From positions 50,083 through 114,082 of the forward strand of contig CABXCC010000002.1 of the NCBI GenBank assembly GCA_902510475.1: a stretch of DNA of 64,000 nt. The letters run 5' to 3'. A program made the translations under genes and the position numbers. How positions within the stretch are numbered: the stretch's first letter is position 1; each line of letters starts with the position of its first letter. The DNA is from an uncultured Bacteroidota bacterium (lineage in GTDB: Bacteria; Bacteroidota; Bacteroidia; Flavobacteriales; Flavobacteriaceae). The notes beneath the pieces were generated by a model. It did no database searches. It was not told the origin of the DNA and worked only from the letters and a program-made list of their open reading frames with translations. Positions 10,092 to 21,295 of this stretch are shown here, piece after piece.

Positions 10092-11399
10092 TTAGCTTTT
10101 TGACATTTTAAACAGTAAATATATTGATGGGATAAACAATAAGGTAAAAAGTAAAATAGCTAGCCTTATACTACCCGTAAATATATCCATAGTTGCATAT
10201 AATGATGTTCCGATAACAATACTTAGTTTTTGTGAAACATCGTAAAAACTAAAGTATGAAGTTGAATACTTTTCATCAATCAATTTAGAATATGTAGATC
10301 TAGAAAGAGATTGTATTCCTCCCATCCCTAAACCTATAAATCCTGCAGCGCAATAGAATTCAAATGGTGTAGACACAAAATAACCAAACAAGCAAATTAC
10401 AGCCCACAAAACATTTATACCTATTAACGTGTTAATGTTTCCAAAACGATTAGATAATTTAGCTCCTAGATAAGCACCTGCAGCTGCCAATATTTGAATA
10501 ACTATAATGGCTATTATTAGACCTGATTGCATAATTTCCTCATTAGACCAACTAATTTCATTTAAATCTGCGCCAAAATAACTTGCCAGCAGAATAATAG
10601 TTTGAGTAGGTATGGTGAAAATGAAAAATGAGAGTAAAAATATTCTAAGTTTTTTATTTGTTTTTAACTGATTTAAAACATCAATTAACTGATTAAATCC
10701 ACTCAATAATGTTTTGGATGAGTATAAGTTTGTCTTTTTTATATTATAGTAACTTTTACCAGGTAAATAGTAAAAGGAATATTGACTAAAAACTAGCCAC
10801 CAAACACCCACCAAAACAAATGAAATTTTAACGGCTTGGGTTTTTCCATCAATATTGAAATAATCAGGAAATTGAGTTAATAATAGGCAGAAAATTAGAA
10901 GTATGATACTCCCAAGATAACCTAAAGAATATCCCTTTGCACTTGTAATATCCTGTTCATCTACATTTGCAATATCAGGTAAATAAGAATTGTAAAAAAC
11001 TAAGCTACCCCAAAAACCAACAACCGCGAAGAAATAATAAATCATTCCTAGATCAAAATTGTCTAAATCAAACGTGTATAGTAAAATGCATGAAATTGCT
11101 CCAATGAAGCAGAAAATCTGCATAAATAATTTTTTATAGCCTGTATGATCTGCAATACCAGATAATATTGGAGAAATTACTGCTAAAATTATAAAAGTAA
11201 ATGAGGACACATAACCAATGAATGCATCGTTTTCAATTGAATTGAGCCAAAGAAAATCAACTGGTTCTCCTTTTGTAATACTCTTGAAATAGATAGGAAA
11301 TATTGCTGTAGAAATAACTAGTGGATACACAGAGTTTGCCCAGTCATAAAAGGCCCAAGCATTTAATAATTTTTTATCTCCTTTTTTATAAAGTCTCAT
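10092..11399 (-). CDS. MFS transporter, UMF1/YxiO-like
   Basis: 435 aa, about 12 hydrophobic segments, N-terminal LLNAWAFYDWANSVYPLVI typical of this family. Confidence 0.8.
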   Translation of the reverse strand: MRLYKKGDKKLLNAWAFYDWANSVYPLVISTAIFPIYFKSITKGEPVDFLWLNSIENDAFIGYVSSFTFIILAVISPILSGIADHTGYKKLFMQIFCFIGAISCILLYTFDLDNFDLGMIYYFFAVVGFWGSLVFYNSYLPDIANVDEQDITSAKGYSLGYLGSIILLIFCLLLTQFPDYFNIDGKTQAVKISFVLVGVWWLVFSQYSFYYLPGKSYYNIKKTNLYSSKTLLSGFNQLIDVLNQLKTNKKLRIFLLSFFIFTIPTQTIILLASYFGADLNEISWSNEEIMQSGLIIAIIVIQILAAAGAYLGAKLSNRFGNINTLIGINVLWAVICLFGYFVSTPFEFYCAAGFIGLGMGGIQSLSRSTYSKLIDEKYSTSYFSFYDVSQKLSIVIGTSLYATMDIFTGSIRLAILLFTLLFIPSIYLLFKMSKS

Positions 11400-11474
11400 T
11401 TAATTAAAATAAATTTGCATTGTTATAAAGAGTCATTAATATAATAATATTTTAATCATTTATTTAACTTAATT

Positions 11475-11975
11475 ATGATGAAAAATTACTTACTGTCATT
11501 TATTTTACTTTTTACAGCTACAACTAAACTTATATCTCAAAATAAATCATATTCAAAAGACAAAATAATGAGTGAAAAAAAAATAATTAAATCTGATAAG
11601 GAATGGAAAGAAATTTTAAGTGAAGAAGAATTTCATATTTTAAGAAATAAAGGGACAGAATACCCTCATACAGGAAAATACAATCTTCATTTTGAAAATG
11701 GTGTTTATAATTGTAATGGCTGCAATACTCCATTATTTGAAAGTGATCAAAAATTTGAATCTGATTGTGGTTGGCCAAGTTTTGACGATGCAATAGAGGG
11801 TACTGTGAAATATGTTGATGATTTTTCTCATAACATGGTAAGAACAGAAATTGTATGTGTTAGATGTGACGGTCATTTAGGTCATGTTTTTGATGATGGA
11901 CCCACGGATACAGGTAAAAGGTATTGTGTAAATTCAATCAGTATAGATTTTAAAAAAAACCCAAATAAAAAATAA
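11475..11975 (+). CDS. msrB: Peptide-methionine (R)-S-oxide reductase, exported
   Basis: Zn Cys pairs (CNGCNTPLF, CVRCDGHLGHVF), catalytic RYCVNS; N-terminal signal peptide. Confidence 0.92.
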   Translation: MMKNYLLSFILLFTATTKLISQNKSYSKDKIMSEKKIIKSDKEWKEILSEEEFHILRNKGTEYPHTGKYNLHFENGVYNCNGCNTPLFESDQKFESDCGWPSFDDAIEGTVKYVDDFSHNMVRTEIVCVRCDGHLGHVFDDGPTDTGKRYCVNSISIDFKKNPNKK

Positions 11976-11978
11976 TAT

Positions 11979-13355
11979 ATGAGTAATTATGATGTAATAG
12001 TTTTAGGAAGTGGTCCAGGGGGCTATGTTACTGCAATTAGAGCTTCTCAATTAGGCTTAAAAACTGCAGTTGTAGAAAAAGAAAGTTTAGGTGGTGTTTG
12101 TTTGAATTGGGGCTGTATTCCTACAAAAGCTTTATTAAAATCAGCACAGGTATTTGAATACTTAAATCACGCTGACGATTATGGGTTATCCGCTGACAAT
12201 GTAACTCAGGATTTTAAAAAAATTATTGAAAGAAGTAGAAATGTCGCATCCGGAATGAGTAAAGGAGTTACTTTTTTAATGAAGAAAAATAAAATTGATG
12301 TACTTAAAGGATTTGGCAAAGTGAAAAAAAACAATATTGTTTCGGTGGATGGCAATGAATATACTTCGAAGCATATAATTATAGCAACTGGAGCAAGATC
12401 CAGGATCCTACCCTCCATTGAACAGGATGGAAAACAAGTTATCGGATATCGTGAAGCAATGACTTTAGAAAAACAACCAAAGAGCATTACAATTGTTGGC
12501 TCTGGTGCAATTGGAATCGAATTTGCATATTTCTATAATAGTATAGGTACCGATGTAACTGTTGTTGAATACTTACCAAATATCGTCCCTTTAGAAGACA
12601 GTGATATTTCAAAAGAATTAGAAAAATCGTTCAAAAAGAAGGGTATAAAAATTATGACATCATCTGAAGTGATGTCTGTTGATAAAACCAAAAATAAAGT
12701 GATCGCACTGGTTAAAAATAATGGTGAAGAAATAAAGATTGAATCTGAAATCCTACTTTCAGCAGTTGGAATTAAATCTAATATAGAAAATATTGGATTA
12801 GAAGAAGTTGGGATTGCAACAGATAAGGATAAAATCCTAGTTGATAAATATTATTCTACTAATATTCCTGGATACTATGCGATTGGTGATGTAGTAGCAG
12901 GTCCAGCTTTAGCTCATGTTGCTTCTGCTGAAGGAATACTATGTGTTGAAAAAATTGCTGGTCACAATGTTACTCCTATTGATTATGGAAATATCCCTGG
13001 ATGCACATATTGCAGTCCTGAAATATCAAGTGTTGGATTAACCGAGAAACAAGCAGTTGAAAAAGGTTATAAAATTAAAGTCGGAAAATTTCCTTTTTCT
13101 GCCTCTGGTAAAGCTAGCGCTTCAGGTACAAAAGAAGGATTTGTCAAGGTAATATTTGATGAAAAATATGGTGAATGGCTTGGGTGTCATATGATTGGTG
13201 CTGGTGTTACAGATATGATAGCTGAAGCAGTATTGGGTAGAAAACTTGAAACAACAGGAACGGAAGTCTTAAAAGCTATTCATCCACATCCGACAATGTC
13301 AGAGGCTGTAATGGAAGCTGTAGCAGATGCATATGATGAGGTTATTCATCTTTAG
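11979..13355 (+). CDS. lpdA: Dihydrolipoyl dehydrogenase
   Basis: GSGPGGYVTAIRASQLG, GGVCLNWGCIPTKALL redox motif, HPHPTMSEAV. Confidence 0.96.
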   Translation: MSNYDVIVLGSGPGGYVTAIRASQLGLKTAVVEKESLGGVCLNWGCIPTKALLKSAQVFEYLNHADDYGLSADNVTQDFKKIIERSRNVASGMSKGVTFLMKKNKIDVLKGFGKVKKNNIVSVDGNEYTSKHIIIATGARSRILPSIEQDGKQVIGYREAMTLEKQPKSITIVGSGAIGIEFAYFYNSIGTDVTVVEYLPNIVPLEDSDISKELEKSFKKKGIKIMTSSEVMSVDKTKNKVIALVKNNGEEIKIESEILLSAVGIKSNIENIGLEEVGIATDKDKILVDKYYSTNIPGYYAIGDVVAGPALAHVASAEGILCVEKIAGHNVTPIDYGNIPGCTYCSPEISSVGLTEKQAVEKGYKIKVGKFPFSASGKASASGTKEGFVKVIFDEKYGEWLGCHMIGAGVTDMIAEAVLGRKLETTGTEVLKAIHPHPTMSEAVMEAVADAYDEVIHL

Positions 13356-13767
13356 TAAATGCTTGAATTGCTAAATCGTAAGATTTAAGTCCAAAACCAC
13401 AAATAACCCCCTGAACATTCTTAGAAATCAGAGACTTATGCCTTATTTCCTCCCTGGAGTAAATATTGGAGATATGAACCTCAATCACCGGAGTTTCAAT
13501 TGCAGATATCGCATCTGCAATTCCAATAGATGTATGTGTGTAAGCCGCTGCATTTAAAATTATGCCCGAATATGAAAAGCCAACTTCCTGTAACTTATCA
13601 ATTATTTCACCTTCGATATTGGATTGATAGTAATCAATTTGAAAATGAGGATAAGACTTTTTAAGCTCAACAAGATAGTTATCGAAGGATACATCGCCAT
13701 ATATACTAGTTTCTCTTTTTCCTAAAAGATTTAAATTTGGACCGTTTATGATGATAATATTTTTCAT
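13342..13767 (-). CDS. aroQ: Type II 3-dehydroquinate dehydratase
   Basis: IINGPNLNLLGKRE, NAAAYTHTSIGIADA, EVHISNIYSREEIRHKS. Confidence 0.95.
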   Translation of the reverse strand: MKNIIIINGPNLNLLGKRETSIYGDVSFDNYLVELKKSYPHFQIDYYQSNIEGEIIDKLQEVGFSYSGIILNAAAYTHTSIGIADAISAIETPVIEVHISNIYSREEIRHKSLISKNVQGVICGFGLKSYDLAIQAFTKDE

Positions 13768-13805
13768 TTCGTAAATTTATTAAAATTAGAATATATTAGA
13801 ACAAT

Positions 13806-14711
13806 ATGAACTGGAAAGATTCAATTAATGATTTTAAAGATTATTTAAGAATCGAAAGGGGTTTAAGCAACAACTCTGTTTTAAGTTATGAGAATGATTT
13901 AAAAAAGTTAAGTAATTTTTTAAATAGTAAAAGAGAAGAAATAAAACCTGTTGATGTAAATTCTGATTTAATTAAAGAGTTTATATACAATGTTTCAAAA
14001 GAAATAAAATCAAACTCTCAATCTAGAGTAATTTCTGGTATTAGAAGTTTTTTTGACTATCTACTATTTGAAGGATTAATTGAATCAAATCCTGTAATCA
14101 ATATTGAGTCCCCAAAATTGAGTAGAAAGTTACCAAGTACGCTTTCAGAAAATGAGATTAATATCTTAATTAAAAACATTGATAAAAATAAAAATGAATC
14201 TGAAAGAAATATTGCTATTGTTGAAACTTTATATGGTTGTGGTTTGAGAGTTAGTGAACTAATTGGATTGAAAATTTCAGATTTGTTTTTTGATGAAGAT
14301 TTTATAAAAGTAACCGGAAAAGGAAACAAACAAAGATTGGTGCCTGTAAGTATTGTAAACAAGATCTATATCAATAATTATATAAATAATTCAAGAAAAA
14401 AAATAAAGGTTAATTCGTTGTTTTCCGATATTTTATTTTTAAACCGAAGAGGTAAGTCCTTAACCCGCGCTATGATTTTTACAATTATTAAGAATCTTGC
14501 TAAAATTTCAGGAATCAAAAAAAATATTTCACCTCATACCTTTAGGCATTCGTTTGCAACACATTTACTTGAAAACGGAGCAGATTTAAAAACAATTCAA
14601 CAATTATTGGGTCATGAAAGTATTACAACAACTGAAATATATATGCACCTGGATAATAAAGCATTGATAAAAGTAATGAGTAAATTTCATCCAAGATCTA
14701 AAACTACTTAG
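13806..14711 (+). CDS. xerD: Tyrosine recombinase XerC/XerD (housekeeping)
   Basis: SAM-like N-terminus; [49 protein letters not shown]. Confidence 0.88.
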   Translation: MNWKDSINDFKDYLRIERGLSNNSVLSYENDLKKLSNFLNSKREEIKPVDVNSDLIKEFIYNVSKEIKSNSQSRVISGIRSFFDYLLFEGLIESNPVINIESPKLSRKLPSTLSENEINILIKNIDKNKNESERNIAIVETLYGCGLRVSELIGLKISDLFFDEDFIKVTGKGNKQRLVPVSIVNKIYINNYINNSRKKIKVNSLFSDILFLNRRGKSLTRAMIFTIIKNLAKISGIKKNISPHTFRHSFATHLLENGADLKTIQQLLGHESITTTEIYMHLDNKALIKVMSKFHPRSKTT

Positions 14712-16275
14712 CAATATTTACAGATCTTGTTTCCCTTATTACAGTGACTTTTACTTGGCCGGGATAAGTCATATCAGTTTGAATCTTCTGAGAAATCTTA
14801 AATGATAATTCTGATGATTGATTATCATTTACTTTGTCACTTTCTACCATCACTCTGAGTTCTCTTCCGGCCTGTATTGCGTAAGCTTTTTCAACACCGT
14901 CAAATTCCAATGCAATTTCTTCTAGATTTTTTAATCTTTCTATATATGAATCTAAAACTTGTCTTCTTGCGCCAGGTCTGGCTCCTGACATTGCATCACA
15001 AACCTGAACAATAGGTGATATCAAGCAGTTCATTTCAATTTCATCATGATGTGCACCAATTGCATTACAAACATTAGGGTTCTCTCCAAATTTTTTGGCC
15101 CACTGCATTCCTAAAATAGCATGGGGAGTCTCAATATCTTTTTCAGTGCTTGGAACTTTACCTATATCGTGGAGTAAACCAGCTCTTTTCGCTGATTTAG
15201 GATCTATACCCATCTCAGAAGACATTATTGCACATAGTTTTGCAACCTCTTTAGAATGTTGTAATAAATTTTGACCATAAGAGGATCTGTATTTCATTCT
15301 TCCCACATATTTAATCAATTCTGGGTGTAATCCGTTTATACCAAGATCAATAACTGTTCTTTTACCAACATCAATAATTTCTTGATCAATCTCTTTTTTT
15401 GTTTTTCTAACAACTTCTTCAATTCTTGCAGGATGAATTCTTCCATCTTTCACTAATTTATATAAGGACATTCTTGCAATTTCTCTTCTAACAGAATCAA
15501 AACAGGAAAGAATGATTGCCTCTGGAGTATCATCAACAATAATTTCTACTCCAGTGACTGCTTCTAATGCTCTAATATTTCTTCCTTCCCTTCCAATTAT
15601 TCTTCCTTTTAAATCATCTGATTCAATATTAAAAACTGACACCGTATTGTCGATAGCTTCCTCTGCCCCAATTCTTTGAATTGTATTTAAGATAATTTTT
15701 TTAGCATCTTGTTTAACAGATAATTCAGCTTCTTCCATTTTCTCCTTTGCATATAGCAGGGCATCGTTTTCTGCATCTTTTTTTAATGATTCTAAAATAC
15801 TTTCCTTTGCTTCTGACTCTGTTAAGCCAGAGATAACTTCAAGTTGCTTTATTTGCTTTTTTCTAACTGTTTCCAACTCATCCTCTTTTTTATTAAGAGC
15901 AGATATTTTAGTATCAAGGCTTTTTGACTTTTGCTCTAGTTCAGAATTTAAAAACTCCTGTTTGTTAAGTATGGTTTCAATCTTTGATTCTTTTAAAGAA
16001 ATCTCTCTTTCTACTATCTTAATTTTATCTTCTCTTGAAAAGATAATTTTTTCATGATCAGATTTTAATTCTAAAAATTTTTCCTTTGCTTGAATAATCT
16101 TGTTCTTTTTGACACTCTCTCCTTTTTCATTTGCATCATCAATAATTCGTTGAGCATCTTTTTTTGCTTTGTTAATTAGCCCTAAAGATTTGTTTTTGTT
16201 AAGTAATTTTAAAAATGCTAAACCCAGCACAAAACCTATTAGTAATGAAATAATCACATTTGTTGTTATATCCAT
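14704..16275 (-). CDS. rny: Ribonuclease Y
   Basis: N-terminal TM plus coiled coil, KH domain ([19 protein letters not shown]), HD domain (LLHDIGKV). Start moved from TTG-type 16305 to ATG 16275 (MDITTNV...). Confidence 0.93.
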   Translation of the reverse strand: MDITTNVIISLLIGFVLGLAFLKLLNKNKSLGLINKAKKDAQRIIDDANEKGESVKKNKIIQAKEKFLELKSDHEKIIFSREDKIKIVEREISLKESKIETILNKQEFLNSELEQKSKSLDTKISALNKKEDELETVRKKQIKQLEVISGLTESEAKESILESLKKDAENDALLYAKEKMEEAELSVKQDAKKIILNTIQRIGAEEAIDNTVSVFNIESDDLKGRIIGREGRNIRALEAVTGVEIIVDDTPEAIILSCFDSVRREIARMSLYKLVKDGRIHPARIEEVVRKTKKEIDQEIIDVGKRTVIDLGINGLHPELIKYVGRMKYRSSYGQNLLQHSKEVAKLCAIMSSEMGIDPKSAKRAGLLHDIGKVPSTEKDIETPHAILGMQWAKKFGENPNVCNAIGAHHDEIEMNCLISPIVQVCDAMSGARPGARRQVLDSYIERLKNLEEIALEFDGVEKAYAIQAGRELRVMVESDKVNDNQSSELSFKISQKIQTDMTYPGQVKVTVIRETRSVNIAK

Positions 16276-16304
16276 ATTAAAATTTATTAAATAAAAAACC
16301 CACA

Positions 16305-16460
16305 AAAGTCATTTTATTTAAACTCCATTTTAACAGGTTTAGGGCTACAAGACTGATCAAAAATCTGAGTAAATCAGCACGATTTAACAATCTAAACTCA
16401 CCCTTCTTAATTGATTAGCGTTGAGTTTACAAAAAAAACTAATGTAGGCAGTTTATTATA
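16305..16460 (-). ncRNA. ssrS: Candidate 6S RNA (6S-Flavo type)
   Basis: ~168-nt noncoding gap between zapA and rny; hairpin segments on minus strand incl. TAAACTCA...TGAGTTTA and CTGAT...ATCAG; location matches where 6S RNA is expected in this phylum. Ends approximate; no covariance search run. Confidence 0.5.
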
Positions 16461-16473
16461 CTACAATATAAAA

Positions 16474-16761
16474 CTAGTCAGTTTGATCAAAAGATTTAAT
16501 TAATTCAGAAATTTTAACTTCCATATCATTTAAAATATTTTTTTCGTCTAAACCTTCTTGTTTTTTACTAGATGCTATTTGCAATGCACACATAGCCAAT
16601 GCATCTTGTTTGTCCTGAACAGAATAATTCTGTTCAAATTTTTTAATCAAATTATTTACTTGCTGAGCCGCCAGCCTTAAACCTTCTTCTTGTGAAGGGC
16701 TTATAGTCAAAGGGTAAACCCTATTAGCAACAGAAAGTTTAATTTTTAACTTATTGCTCAT
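16474..16761 (-). CDS. zapA: Cell division protein ZapA
   Basis: 95 aa: IKLSVANRVYPLTISPSQEEGLRLAAQQVNN. Confidence 0.88.
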   Translation of the reverse strand: MSNKLKIKLSVANRVYPLTISPSQEEGLRLAAQQVNNLIKKFEQNYSVQDKQDALAMCALQIASSKKQEGLDEKNILNDMEVKISELIKSFDQTD

Positions 16762-16764
16762 GTA

Positions 16765-17055
16765 TTAATCTGATAATTGCGAAATGCATAAATCTACCTC
16801 TTTGATTAATAGATTTATCTCATCTCTTGTCTCATTAACATTATTTTTACTGCCCGAGATAGTGTTTGCTACTTTCAGTGCTTTAAACCTTTTATCTAGT
16901 AGTTTAAAATTGTTCACGGCGTTATCTTTTTCATCGGATAATATTACATTTTGAGCTCTTAACTCATCATTTATATTTCTTAGGTTTGATATTTCTAAGA
17001 TATTTTCTTTGATTTTGTTTTCTAAATCCGCTAAAAGAGCATTAATTTTATCCAT
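16765..17055 (-). CDS. Small coiled-coil protein upstream of zapA
   Basis: 96 aa, heptad-like E/N/L-rich sequence, cotranscribed with zapA. Confidence 0.7.
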   Translation of the reverse strand: MDKINALLADLENKIKENILEISNLRNINDELRAQNVILSDEKDNAVNNFKLLDKRFKALKVANTISGSKNNVNETRDEINLLIKEVDLCISQLSD

Positions 17056-17147
17056 AGCAAAGTACTATGTAACAAATTTAACATTCAAAATTAAATTTTC
17101 AGAGTTTTTCAGTTAATAATTCTATAATAATATTATTTTAGTTTGTA

Positions 17148-18848
17148 ATGAGAGTTGGTTTATTTCTGATTTCCGTTTTAATAAATTTGAACATTTGGTC
17201 ACAAAATTCTGGTGACTACCCTCTTGATATTCCGATTATTTTATCAAGTAGTTTTGGAGAATTAAGACCTAATCATTTTCATGCAGGAATAGATATAAAA
17301 ACAAAAGGTGTTGAAGGCTTTAAAATCTATTCCATTGGTGATGGATACATAAGCAGACTTCAAATAACCCATGGCGGGAATGGAAAAGCTATATACATCA
17401 AACACGATAATGGTCAGTCTAGTGTTTATGCACATCTTCAAAAATATTCACCAAGAATTGAAAAGATAGTTAAGGAAATTCAATATACTAATCAATCATA
17501 TACGTTTAGAAATTATCCAAAAAAAAATGAGTTTAGAATTTCCAGTAAAGAAATGATCGGACTAACCGGAAACACTGGCAGAAGCACTGCACCTCATCTT
17601 CATTATGAGCTTAGGGATGAAAAGGATCGACCAATAAACCCCATGAAGTTTAAATCATACTCTGTTAATGACACTATATCGCCAATTTTGTTGGGAGTTT
17701 TTTATAAAAATTTTAGAATCGACAACAAAGGTGCTTTTCAATATCATCAATCAGGTTTTTCAAAAATAAAAATTAAAAAAATTAACCCCTCATTATATAT
17801 AGCTGATACTTTAAAAACTAATGGATTTATTAGTTTTGGTGTCAATAGTTATGATAAAATGAATAATACTCAAAATAAAATGGGGTTATCAAAAATCACA
17901 TCAAATAATAATGGAAAAACAATATTTGAAATCGATTTTAATAAATTCTCTTTTGACGAATGGCATCATATAAATAATTTCATTGATTACTCTACTTATA
18001 AAAAATCAAACTTTAGAATTCAAAAGTTGTTCATCGAAAACCAAAACCCTTTAAGCATGTATAAAAGGGGTTTAGGTAATGGAATAATAGAAATTAAAAA
18101 TGAGGGCTTAACCTCAATCTATAATATTAAGCTGTATGATTATAATGATAATTTAACCGAGGTTTTAATCCCGATTACCGCAATTGAAAAAAGTTATGAT
18201 AAAGGGAAAAAAATTGATTCAAAAGATATAGTTAAAATTAATAATGATAGTACTTATACATTTGATTTAAATAATTCATCAATCCATATTTCAAAAAATA
18301 CATTTTATCATAACACTGCTATTGAAATTTACAATAAAGATGAAATTTTACACGTAGATCAAGATACTATTCCTATACTAAAACCAATTACAATTAAATT
18401 TGATGTAAAACGTTATAATGATTCAATGAAAGACAGAATGTTTGTAGCAAAAATTGATAAGGAAAATAATTATCCATTTATTTCGAATAAAAGAGATAAC
18501 GATAAAATTATCGCAAAAATTAAAACTTTAGGCGACTATAAAATTAAATTGGACACCATACCTCCATCGATTAAAATTTTAAATTTAGAAAACAATCAAT
18601 GGGTGTCAAACCTTAAAAAATTAAAAGTTTATATTTCTGATAAATCATCTGGAATTAAATCCTACAACGGATGGATTAACGACCAATGGATTCTGTTGGA
18701 ATATAATCCCTCAAAAGGATTACTCACATATGATTTTGACGACAATATAAATTCATCAAAAACTAGAAATGATTTATCTATAAAAATCGAAGATAATGCA
18801 GGAAATATTTCAGAGTTAAATAAAGTTTTTTACAGAGAGATCAAATGA
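17148..18848 (+). CDS. M23 family metallopeptidase, exported
   Basis: Signal peptide; RPNHFHAGIDIKTKG, VYAHLQKY, GNTGRSTAPHLHYELRD. Confidence 0.9.
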   Translation: MRVGLFLISVLINLNIWSQNSGDYPLDIPIILSSSFGELRPNHFHAGIDIKTKGVEGFKIYSIGDGYISRLQITHGGNGKAIYIKHDNGQSSVYAHLQKYSPRIEKIVKEIQYTNQSYTFRNYPKKNEFRISSKEMIGLTGNTGRSTAPHLHYELRDEKDRPINPMKFKSYSVNDTISPILLGVFYKNFRIDNKGAFQYHQSGFSKIKIKKINPSLYIADTLKTNGFISFGVNSYDKMNNTQNKMGLSKITSNNNGKTIFEIDFNKFSFDEWHHINNFIDYSTYKKSNFRIQKLFIENQNPLSMYKRGLGNGIIEIKNEGLTSIYNIKLYDYNDNLTEVLIPITAIEKSYDKGKKIDSKDIVKINNDSTYTFDLNNSSIHISKNTFYHNTAIEIYNKDEILHVDQDTIPILKPITIKFDVKRYNDSMKDRMFVAKIDKENNYPFISNKRDNDKIIAKIKTLGDYKIKLDTIPPSIKILNLENNQWVSNLKKLKVYISDKSSGIKSYNGWINDQWILLEYNPSKGLLTYDFDDNINSSKTRNDLSIKIEDNAGNISELNKVFYREIK

Positions 18849-21295
18849 TAAAATATTGTCTTACATTAATTTATTTTCTACTATCAACTATAGTTTACAG
18901 TCAAGAATCTATTATTACAGGGTTGATTTTAGATGAAAATAATTTACCTGTACAGAGTGTAAATATTTCTTTTGGTGAAAATATTGGTTCGATAAGTGAT
19001 GAAAATGGATATTATAAACTTAAAATAAGTTCTGATAAAATACATGAAGTAATATTTACCCATATAAACTTTGAAAAAGTAAAAATATCAGTTCAGTTAG
19101 ACGATAAAGAAGTGTTTGAATTCAACCCTGTGTTAAGTCAAAAATTTGAACAAATTTCTGAAGTTGTTATAAACAGTAATTCCAGGACCAGAATAAAATC
19201 AATATTAAATCTCTCACCTAAAAAATTAAGAAATATTAAAGGTGTTCAACCTGGAATTGAAAACATATTAAAAACCTTACCAGGTGTTAGCATAAATAAT
19301 GAAATGAGTTCTCAATACTCTGTAAGAGGAGGTAATTTTGATGAAAATCTCATATATGTTAACGGAATAGAAATATACAGGCCTCTACTGGTAAGATCAG
19401 GGCAACAAGAAGGTTTAAGCTTTGTGAATTCTGAAATGACCGAAAATGTAAATTTTTCATCAGGTGGTTTTGAATCAAAATACGGAGATAAAATGTCATC
19501 GGTTTTGGATATTAAATATAGGGTGCCAAAGAATAATGATCTCAGATTAAATTCTAGTTTACTCGGAGCTAGTATTGTTTCAGATAATGTGATGAAGGAT
19601 GGTAAAATAACCAATATGTTAGGAATTAGGTACAGAAATAATAGTTTGCTAGTTAATTCAAAGGAAACTAATTCAAATTTCAGACCTTCTTTTTTCGATG
19701 TCCAAAACTACCTAAATTTCAATATTAACGAGAAATTAAATATTGGGAGTATTCTAAATTATTCTAATAACATATATAATTTTAAACCCGTAAACAGACA
19801 AACTAATTTTGGTACATTGGAGGATCCTTTAGCCTTAGTTGTTTTTTATCAAGGTGAAGAAAAAGATAATTATATAAGTTATTTTAATTCAATTTTTGTT
19901 GATTATAAGTTAAATCCGTTAACTACAATAAACTTAACATCTTCTTATTATAATTCAAACGAGAAAGAATATTATGATATTCTCGCCCAATATAATTTGG
20001 CTGAAGTTAACAATAATATCGGAAGTGAAGATTTGGGGGAAATTGAATTTAGTCAAGGGGTAGGAAGTCAACTTAATCATGCAAGAAATGATTTAAATGC
20101 TCTAATTTTCAATATAGAATCTAAAATTAAACTGATCAGAGAAAAAAATGAATTTAATATATCTTTTAAATATTCTGATGAAAAGATAAATGACAGAATA
20201 GTTGAATGGGAAGTTATTGACTCTGCAGGTTATTTAATAGATCCTCCATTCATCATAAATCTTTCTGAACAACCTTATGATGCCAATGAAGGCCCTATAG
20301 TTCCATTTCAAAATATTAGATCAACAACTAATACAAAAATTAATAGATTTCAATCCTATATTCAATGGGAAAATGAAAGTTATTTAAGTAACAATAAGAT
20401 CTTTTATAATCTTGGTATTAGATATCATGCATGGAAGGTAAACTCAAACCGATTCAAATCAATTTTTAGCCCTAGACTACAGATAAGTTTAATCCCAAAA
20501 AATAATTCAAATATGATATACAGATTAAAATATGGGATTTATAACCAGCCGCCATTTTATAAAGAATTAAGAGCAAATGATGGTTCTTTAAACCCAAATG
20601 TTGAAGCTCAAAAGTCAACACATTATGTTTTGTCAAATGAATATAATTTTGACATGTGGAATAGACCATTTAAACTAACATCTGAAATATATTATAAAGA
20701 CTTAGATAATGTAAATCCATATACTCTTGAGAATGTTAGGATTAGATATTCAGCCACTAATAATGCTGAAGCTTATGCATATGGTTTGGATTTTAGGATT
20801 AATGGAGAATTTGTTAAGGGTACAGAGTCATGGTTTAGTTTTGGGTATTTAAAAACAGAGGAAAATATTAACAACAGAGGCTTTATCTCTAGACCAACTG
20901 ATCAAAGATTAAAGTTTGGTATTCTTTTTCAAGATTATGTGCCAAATATACCTAAACTTAAAATGTTTATAAATCTAATTTATAATACAGGATTACCTGG
21001 CGGGTCACCTAGTTATTCAGATCCTTATGAGTATTTAAACAGACTACCTGATTACAAAAGAGCTGATATTGGTATTTCGTATGAAATCTCAAACAAAATA
21101 ATTAATAACAGTAATGAAAAATTTATGAATAAAATCGATAAAATTTCTATCGGTTTTGAGATTTTTAATATGTTTAACATGCAAAACTCTATTACTAATA
21201 CTTGGGTAAGAGATGTTTACACCAAAAGACAATTTAGTATCCCAAATTATCTAACACCAAGAATATTTAATTTGAATTTAGATATTGATTTTTAA
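18845..21295 (+). CDS. TonB-dependent receptor with carboxypeptidase-like regulatory domain
   Basis: Signal peptide, CarboxypepD_reg-like N-terminus (ITGLILDENNLPVQSVNISF), plug domain (LKTLPGVSINNEMSSQYSVRGGNFDENLIYVNGIEIY), beta-barrel. Confidence 0.92.
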   Translation: MIKYCLTLIYFLLSTIVYSQESIITGLILDENNLPVQSVNISFGENIGSISDENGYYKLKISSDKIHEVIFTHINFEKVKISVQLDDKEVFEFNPVLSQKFEQISEVVINSNSRTRIKSILNLSPKKLRNIKGVQPGIENILKTLPGVSINNEMSSQYSVRGGNFDENLIYVNGIEIYRPLLVRSGQQEGLSFVNSEMTENVNFSSGGFESKYGDKMSSVLDIKYRVPKNNDLRLNSSLLGASIVSDNVMKDGKITNMLGIRYRNNSLLVNSKETNSNFRPSFFDVQNYLNFNINEKLNIGSILNYSNNIYNFKPVNRQTNFGTLEDPLALVVFYQGEEKDNYISYFNSIFVDYKLNPLTTINLTSSYYNSNEKEYYDILAQYNLAEVNNNIGSEDLGEIEFSQGVGSQLNHARNDLNALIFNIESKIKLIREKNEFNISFKYSDEKINDRIVEWEVIDSAGYLIDPPFIINLSEQPYDANEGPIVPFQNIRSTTNTKINRFQSYIQWENESYLSNNKIFYNLGIRYHAWKVNSNRFKSIFSPRLQISLIPKNNSNMIYRLKYGIYNQPPFYKELRANDGSLNPNVEAQKSTHYVLSNEYNFDMWNRPFKLTSEIYYKDLDNVNPYTLENVRIRYSATNNAEAYAYGLDFRINGEFVKGTESWFSFGYLKTEENINNRGFISRPTDQRLKFGILFQDYVPNIPKLKMFINLIYNTGLPGGSPSYSDPYEYLNRLPDYKRADIGISYEISNKIINNSNEKFMNKIDKISIGFEIFNMFNMQNSITNTWVRDVYTKRQFSIPNYLTPRIFNLNLDIDF

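Noticed and set aside
13806-14711. Tyrosine recombinase as a mobile-element integrase
   Set aside because: Sequence and the aroQ/rny neighbourhood fit housekeeping XerC/XerD; no direct repeats or cargo beside it
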